Assembly (NCBI GenBank): GCA_045638465.1
Contig: JAZUBK010000035.1
Coordinates: 1-11,327 of the forward strand
Reading direction: 5' to 3'
DNA from: CAKVLS01 sp045638465
GTDB lineage: Bacteria > Bacillota > Clostridia > Christensenellales > UBA1242
DNA length: 11,327 nt
Below the pieces are notes generated by a model that had not been told where the DNA came from, searched no databases, and saw nothing but the letters and a program-made list of their open reading frames with translations. Position numbers and translations under genes: made by a program. Positions 7,867-11,327 of the stretch are shown one piece after another. The stretch's first letter is position 1. The number at the start of each line of letters is the position of its first letter.

Positions 7867-8849
7867 TGAAAAACCCTAAATTATCATTTGTTATCCCAGT
7901 ATTCAATGGCGAGAAATTATTGCCAAGACTTATTGATAGTTTAACAAAGCAAACTTACAAAAATGTAGAATTCGTTTTTGTAGACGACACGTCTTATGAT
8001 AACACATCTCTTATTTTGCAAAATTTTAAAAGAGCAGACGATAGGGTTGTATATATAAGGCACGAATCAAACCAAGGCACTTTTGTTTCTAGAGCCTCTG
8101 GCCTAAAAGTTTGTACAGGCGATTATATTGCACAGGTTGATGCAGATGACAAAATTAGCGAAAACTTTGCAGAGTCTGTGATTTCTATTTTACAAAAAGA
8201 AAAAGCAGATATGTGCCTTGCTGAAACTATATATGTTTTTCCTGATGGAAGACAAGAAAAAGTACCATCTTGCTTTAGACAAGAAGACAACGGCGTAATA
8301 AAAAATGGCGAGGCCTTTGCTAGATTTTTTAGGACACACTCTACAATCACAGAAGATATTTATACGTGGTGCAAAGTCATATCAAAGAAGATATACAAAC
8401 ATTGTGCCGCAGATATTGACGACATAGTCAAAGATTCTAAAAACCCTCTAAGTGGTGGCGAAGATTTGATTTATACAGTAATGTTCGCACTATGTTCTAA
8501 AAAAATGGTAAAATGTAAAGATGCTTTTTACTATTACTATCGCCATAGCGAACAATCTACATGCCTTAATAATATAAGTAAATACAAATCTCAATATTCT
8601 AGCGCTTGTAAAACTCTTGAATATATCAGACAATATCTTGAGAAGAAAAAAGTTTTTGATAAATACCACGACGATTATATGGGCTGGAAACAAACATATA
8701 ATCTTATCATGAAGCAAGATGCTTTTAAGCTAAATTGTCTAGACGAATACTACAAAATAGCCTATGAGCACAAAATAATCAAAAAGGTTAGTCCTAGGGA
8801 AACTTCAAGACGCGACTGCCAAAGAAAATTTATCAAATCTATGCAATAA
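7866..8849 (+). CDS. Family 2 (GT-A) glycosyltransferase
   Basis: This 327-residue protein opens with the GT2 pattern VIPVFNGEKLL (9-19), QTYKNVEFVFVDD (29-41), GTFVSRASGL (71-80) and VDADD (91-95), whose DxD aspartates bind the metal of the nucleotide-sugar donor. GGEDLIYTV (197-205) probably supplies the acidic catalytic residue. There is no transmembrane segment, so it should act on the cytoplasmic face. The sugar and acceptor cannot be read from the sequence. Its ATG shares one base with the preceding stop (TAATG) and GGAGG sits at 7848-7852, so it is likely translationally coupled to the BspA-like gene. Glycosylation of that protein or of a cell-surface polymer is an inference. The C-terminal 100 residues are basic and helical. 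Confidence 0.9.
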   Translation: MKNPKLSFVIPVFNGEKLLPRLIDSLTKQTYKNVEFVFVDDTSYDNTSLILQNFKRADDRVVYIRHESNQGTFVSRASGLKVCTGDYIAQVDADDKISENFAESVISILQKEKADMCLAETIYVFPDGRQEKVPSCFRQEDNGVIKNGEAFARFFRTHSTITEDIYTWCKVISKKIYKHCAADIDDIVKDSKNPLSGGEDLIYTVMFALCSKKMVKCKDAFYYYYRHSEQSTCLNNISKYKSQYSSACKTLEYIRQYLEKKKVFDKYHDDYMGWKQTYNLIMKQDAFKLNCLDEYYKIAYEHKIIKKVSPRETSRRDCQRKFIKSMQ

Positions 8850-8854
8850 AAAAT

Positions 8855-8886
8855 AAAAAGGAACTAGTTTCGCTAGTTCCTTTTTT
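8855..8886 (+). terminator. Terminator of the surface protein/glycosyltransferase unit
   Basis: A 13-bp perfect stem (8855-8867 with 8873-8885) with a 5-base loop ends in six T. The core is almost the same sequence as the terminator at 3624-3656. Confidence 0.92.
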
Positions 8887-8930
8887 GTGCCACGACAACT
8901 GCATTGCGTATTTTTATCCTTTATAATGTT

Positions 8931-8959
8931 TTGATTTTCTCTACCAATTATGCTAAACT
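8931..8959 (+). promoter_or_regulatory. Promoter of the CDF transporter gene
   Basis: TTGATT (8931-8936) and TAAACT (8954-8959) are 17 bases apart, with TGC making an extended -10. The leader is only about 10 bases, too short for a metal riboswitch such as yybP-ykoY. AGGAG at 8967-8971 is 5 bases before the ATG. Confidence 0.6.
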
Positions 8960-8976
8960 AAACACTAGGAGTTAAT

Positions 8977-10134
8977 ATGTTAGCAAAGTTATTTATCAAA
9001 GATTATAAAAACACAGAAGACTCAACCGTCCGCCTAAGATACGGCGTGGTTTCTAGTTTATATGGAATTATCACCAACATCTTATTATTTGGCGGAAAAT
9101 TAGTTGTTGGCTTTTTGAGTGGTTCTATCGCCATTATTTCAGATGCCATCAACAACCTTTCTGACGGCATATCTGCAACAATCACTTTAATTGGATTTAA
9201 ACTTTCGAGCAAACCAGCAGATAGCGACCACCCTTTTGGACATGCTAGGTTTGAGTATATCTCAGCACTTATTGTTGCTTTTATTATTTGCATTGTAGGT
9301 GTTTTTCTTGGCAAGTCTTCTATAGACAAAATTATAACCCCTGTAAAAACTAACGTTTCTTGGCTTGTTATTATCGTCCTTGCTATCAGTGTAATTGTAA
9401 AGTTGAGCCAATATTTAGTCTACAAAAAATTCGGCAAAACTATAGACTCTGATTCTATAAAAGCAAACGCCGTAGACGCCCGAAACGACACTATTGTTAC
9501 TTTTGCAACAATGGTAGCAATGATTATTATTTGGACTACAGGAGTAAATATCGACGCTTACGTAGGTCTTGCGGTGGCTTTGGTTATTGTTATATCTGGC
9601 TTTAAAGTTTTGCTTGATACAATCAACCCTCTTATCGGCGAAAAGCCTGATCAAGATTTGGTTATAAAAATTAAGAAAAAACTAAACTCATACACTGGTG
9701 TTTTGGGTTTTCACGAGCTTATAATTCACAGCTACGGAAAAAATAGAAACTTTGTTACCGTACATATTGAGGTTTCTGCAGATGTAGACCCAATGATAAC
9801 ACACGACCTTATCGACGACATAGAAGAAGACTTTTTAAACGAATTTGGACTTCATCTTGTTATTCACTCTGACCCAATCGAAAACAAAGACAAAACAACT
9901 ATTGCTCTAAGACAAAAGACTCAACACCTTTTGCGCAAACTAAATAATAAATTGATAGTACATGACTTTAGAATAGCAAAAGGTCAAAACCACACCAATA
10001 TAATGTTTGACCTTATCGTGCCTTTTGATGTTAAATTGTCAAAGCAAGAAATCATAGCTTATCTAAAGAAAAATCTTGGAAAAGATGGGAAAACCTACAA
10101 ATTTAGCATAGATGTTGACAGAAATTATGTATAA
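8977..10134 (+). CDS. Cation diffusion facilitator family efflux transporter, probably Mn-type
   Basis: The 385-residue membrane protein exports divalent metal in exchange for protons, as CDF proteins do. Hydrophobic segments are visible at about 26-49, 51-75, 95-112, 128-148, 173-190 and 193-215, giving the usual six helices. The helix-2 metal site is Asn59-xxx-Asp63 (DAINNLSD) and the helix-5 site is Asp167-xxx-Asp171 (DARND). HPFGHARFEY (85-94) is the conserved loop after helix 2. The Asn/Asp plus Asp/Asp pattern is typical of manganese CDFs, whereas zinc members usually have His, so Mn is favoured; iron or cobalt is not excluded. After the cytoplasmic domain (about 215-300) comes a further 85-residue stretch, seen in other Bacillota members, that looks like a second soluble domain. 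It is monocistronic and directly upstream of the superoxide reductase unit. Confidence 0.92.
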   Translation: MLAKLFIKDYKNTEDSTVRLRYGVVSSLYGIITNILLFGGKLVVGFLSGSIAIISDAINNLSDGISATITLIGFKLSSKPADSDHPFGHARFEYISALIVAFIICIVGVFLGKSSIDKIITPVKTNVSWLVIIVLAISVIVKLSQYLVYKKFGKTIDSDSIKANAVDARNDTIVTFATMVAMIIIWTTGVNIDAYVGLAVALVIVISGFKVLLDTINPLIGEKPDQDLVIKIKKKLNSYTGVLGFHELIIHSYGKNRNFVTVHIEVSADVDPMITHDLIDDIEEDFLNEFGLHLVIHSDPIENKDKTTIALRQKTQHLLRKLNNKLIVHDFRIAKGQNHTNIMFDLIVPFDVKLSKQEIIAYLKKNLGKDGKTYKFSIDVDRNYV

Positions 10135-10140
10135 ATAGAT

Positions 10141-10178
10141 AAAAAGCGAGTATTTTTACCTGCTTTTTATTTTTTTTA
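10141..10178 (+). terminator. Terminator of the CDF gene
   Basis: A hairpin (10141-10152 with 10157-10168; one A/C mismatch and one G-U pair) has a 4-base loop and leads into a long T-rich tail. Confidence 0.8.
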
Positions 10179-10209
10179 TTTATTTATTAGGCAATCAAAA
10201 AAACTTTGT

Positions 10210-10226
10210 GTATAATATTTGTATAC
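10210..10226 (+). promoter_or_regulatory. -10 box and possible PerR-like operator of the superoxide reductase operon
   Basis: A perfect TATAAT lies at 10211-10216, but no good -35 box is found 17 bases upstream. The -10 sits inside an inverted repeat GTATA-N7-TATAC (10210-10226). Its left half GTATAAT matches the PerR box half-site TTATAAT at 6 of 7 positions; the right half matches poorly (4 of 7). A repressor bound here would block the promoter. The operator part is tentative. Confidence 0.4.
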
Positions 10227-10242
10227 TAAAGGAGAAATTATT

Positions 10243-10617
10243 ATGGAACAAAAATTTTATAGATGTGAAGTTTGCGGAAATATAATCGCAAAAGTCCACG
10301 ACAGCAAAGTACCTGTTGTTTGCTGTATGCAAAAAATGCAAGAAATAGTACCAAACAATGTTGATGCGTCAGGCGAAAAACACATACCAGAATACACAGT
10401 AGATGGCAACATCGTAACAGTAAACGTAGGTAGCGTAGAACATCCTATGACTGCTGAACATTATATCGAGTGGGTTTCTATTCAAACAAAACACGGCAAC
10501 CAAAGAAAATGCCTAACACCAGATAGCAAACCTGTTGTTAAATTTGCTCTTCTTGATGGAGACGAAATTGAAGCGGTATTTGCTTATTGCAATTTACATG
10601 GCCTTTGGAAAAAATAA
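10243..10617 (+). CDS. dfx: Class II superoxide reductase (desulfoferrodoxin)
   Basis: The 124-residue cytoplasmic enzyme reduces superoxide to hydrogen peroxide without making oxygen, using electrons commonly delivered by rubredoxin. The N-terminal desulforedoxin-like domain binds a rubredoxin-type iron through Cys8-x2-Cys11 and Cys27-Cys28. The catalytic domain carries the His4Cys iron site: His47 in EKHIPE (with the conserved Glu45-Lys46), His67 and His73 in HPMTAEHY, and Cys116 with His119 in CNLHG. All ligands are present and the length is normal for the two-iron class. ATG at 10243 was chosen because AAAGGAG (10228-10234) is 8 bases upstream; a TTG 24 bases earlier would start before this site. 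It is the first gene of a likely operon with the following membrane protein. Confidence 0.96.
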   Translation: MEQKFYRCEVCGNIIAKVHDSKVPVVCCMQKMQEIVPNNVDASGEKHIPEYTVDGNIVTVNVGSVEHPMTAEHYIEWVSIQTKHGNQRKCLTPDSKPVVKFALLDGDEIEAVFAYCNLHGLWKK

Positions 10618-10644
10618 TAGCTCAGATATTTGGAGGAAATTAAT

Positions 10645-11073
10645 ATGAAAAAAAACACAACGGCAATGGTTTTGGGAATTTTATACGGGATAGGTATGGC
10701 AGGGCTTTCATACTTTAACCTAGTCCTTACTATAGCTTTTGCCTTTGCTAACAAAGGTGCGTGGTTTGGCTATACACCATATATTTATGTAGCACTTGGC
10801 CTTATCTCAATTATCGGTGCTACACTTGCAAGAAAGAACATAATGGTAACCCGCATTATGCTACTTATTCCTAATATCATTCACGTGGCAATCGTAGTAT
10901 ATATATTTGCCGTTGGTATTTTAACAAATAGCTTTGTATATCTTCTTTTATACCTAGTAGTTGCGCTGCTTGGCCTTCTATCACTTTTATTTGCTTTTTT
11001 AGCAAGAAATCGTGAAGATTACCAAAGCCCACCACCAAACTTTACTCCTCCATCACAATCTGCAAAAATGTAA
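10645..11073 (+). CDS. Four-helix membrane protein of unknown function
   Basis: The 142-residue protein has four hydrophobic segments (about 8-33, 44-62, 68-92 and 97-120) and a short, proline-rich, polar C-terminal tail (PPPNFTPP, about 129-136). Segment composition and the opening AMVLGILYGIG resemble small DUF4064-like membrane proteins of Bacillota, but I cannot assign a family with confidence. No catalytic or metal-binding motif is seen. ATG at 10645 is preceded by GGAGG (10632-10636), 8 bases away, better than an in-frame TTG at 10630 that overlaps it. It starts 27 bases after the superoxide reductase stop with no terminator between, so the two are probably co-transcribed. A role in oxidative stress would be guilt by association only. 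Confidence 0.8.
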   Translation: MKKNTTAMVLGILYGIGMAGLSYFNLVLTIAFAFANKGAWFGYTPYIYVALGLISIIGATLARKNIMVTRIMLLIPNIIHVAIVVYIFAVGILTNSFVYLLLYLVVALLGLLSLLFAFLARNREDYQSPPPNFTPPSQSAKM

Positions 11074-11076
11074 AAC

Positions 11077-11110
11077 AAAAAACACCTATTAATTTAGGTG
11101 TTTTTATTTT
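11077..11110. terminator. Terminator of the superoxide reductase operon
   Basis: An 11-bp stem (11078-11088 with 11095-11105) with a 6-base loop is followed by a T-rich tail. The A run on the other flank gives six T on the minus strand, so it could also end a short minus-strand transcript from about 11170. Confidence 0.9.
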
Positions 11111-11170
11111 TTCTTTTTTACCCTATCGTGAATTGCTGCTACCTTATCAAATAGCCCTAATATTTTTTAC
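11077..11170 (-). ncRNA. Candidate short minus-strand RNA
   Basis: Between a possible minus-strand promoter (11177-11206) and the bidirectional terminator lie about 65 bases with a mixed-composition segment (11123-11180) and no usable reading frame with a ribosome binding site. A transcript of about 95 bases would result. No known RNA family was recognised. Confidence 0.22.
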
Positions 11171-11176
11171 ACCCGT

Positions 11177-11206
11177 AGTATATCACAAACAACATATTAT
11201 TAGCAA
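11177..11206 (-). promoter_or_regulatory. Possible minus-strand extended -10 promoter
   Basis: On the minus strand TATACT (11177-11182) is preceded by TGA, an extended -10. A weak TTGCTA box (11201-11206) lies 18 bases upstream. Nothing protein-coding follows on this strand, so its target, if real, is a short RNA. Confidence 0.35.
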
Positions 11207-11210
11207 AAAG

Positions 11211-11257
11211 AAAAAAGCCCTTAAAAGTTAAAACTATGTAAAACTTTTTTGGGCTTT
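11211..11257 (-). terminator. Terminator downstream of the tRNA gene
   Basis: AAAGCCC (11214-11220) pairs with GGGCTTT (11251-11257), and AAAAGTT (11223-11229) with AACTTTT (11242-11248). A two-by-two T/T internal loop separates the stems. On the minus strand a T tract follows, and the hairpin begins a few bases after the tRNA 3' end. Confidence 0.85.
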
Positions 11258-11263
11258 AATTTT

Positions 11264-11327
11264 TGGAGCTACTGGCGGGAATCGAACCCGCGACCAAGTC
11301 GGAGGCCAAGCGGTCTTAGGAAGACAA
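11264..11327 (-). tRNA. tRNA, 3' part only (perhaps tRNA-Arg CCU)
   Basis: On the minus strand the 3' end reads CCA (11264-11266), a U discriminator, a seven-base acceptor strand CAGTAGC, and a perfect T arm (stem GCGGG/CCCGC, loop TTCGATT). Upstream is a loop TTCCTAA flanked by GTC and GAC, which fits an anticodon loop with CCU (arginine, AGG codons). The anticodon stem would then have a mismatch at its second pair. The stretch between this stem and the T stem is about 19 bases, far longer than the usual 5 of tRNA-Arg. The isotype is therefore uncertain. The 5' half lies outside the window. Confidence 0.75.

Noticed and set aside
8887..8976. Manganese riboswitch (yybP-ykoY) before the CDF gene
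   Set aside because: The promoter lies only about 17 bases upstream of the start codon, leaving no room for an aptamer.
11264..11327. tmRNA 3' end instead of a tRNA
   Set aside because: The T arm resembles tmRNA, but the acceptor strand CAGTAGC does not give the usual GGGG-type 5' acceptor partner, and a CCU-type anticodon loop is visible; tmRNA is still not fully excluded because the 5' part is missing.

Overview
The window looks like chromosomal DNA of a low-GC anaerobic member of the Bacillota, probably a Clostridia-type gut or rumen lineage. The evidence is a Clostridia-like 16S rRNA start, AT-rich DNA, strong AAGGAGG-type ribosome binding sites, TTGACA/TATAAT promoters, hairpin-plus-T-tract terminators, a class II superoxide reductase and a BspA-like surface protein. 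The genus cannot be named from what is visible. The window begins inside a 16S gene and ends inside a tRNA, both multi-copy or repeat-like, so it may be a whole contig bounded by assembly breaks.

Layout. Positions 1-739 hold the 5' half of a 16S rRNA gene on the minus strand, reading out of the window, with its leader and a strong promoter near 939-967. Positions 1130-1480 have no convincing protein gene but contain a terminator, an island of higher GC and a minus-strand promoter sharing its -35 box with the next gene, so a small RNA is possible. Positions 1545-3611 encode a two-domain protein: an N-terminal GNAT-like domain fused to a fold-III PLP decarboxylase of the arginine decarboxylase (SpeA) type. 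Positions 3835-4782 encode an NrnA-like DHH/DHHA1 phosphoesterase. It converges on an unrecognised minus-strand lipoprotein gene (4870-5757), and the two share a bidirectional terminator.

Divergent from the lipoprotein is a two-gene unit: a membrane-anchored BspA-like leucine-rich-repeat protein (6067-7866), overlapped by one base by a family 2 glycosyltransferase (7866-8849). A cation diffusion facilitator with manganese-type metal-site residues follows (8977-10134). Next is a likely operon of superoxide reductase (10243-10617) and a four-helix membrane protein (10645-11073). The window closes with a possible short minus-strand transcript, a terminator and the 3' part of a tRNA on the minus strand.

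Themes. Most genes are single transcription units with their own promoter and terminator, as in core chromosome rather than a mobile island. Physiological threads are polyamine or agmatine formation, nanoRNA/pAp turnover, cell-surface display with possible glycosylation, and metal and oxygen stress handling (Mn-type CDF next to superoxide reductase). No transposase, phage gene, CRISPR array or toxin-antitoxin pair was seen. The most unusual items are the GNAT-decarboxylase fusion and the two candidate untranslated transcripts.
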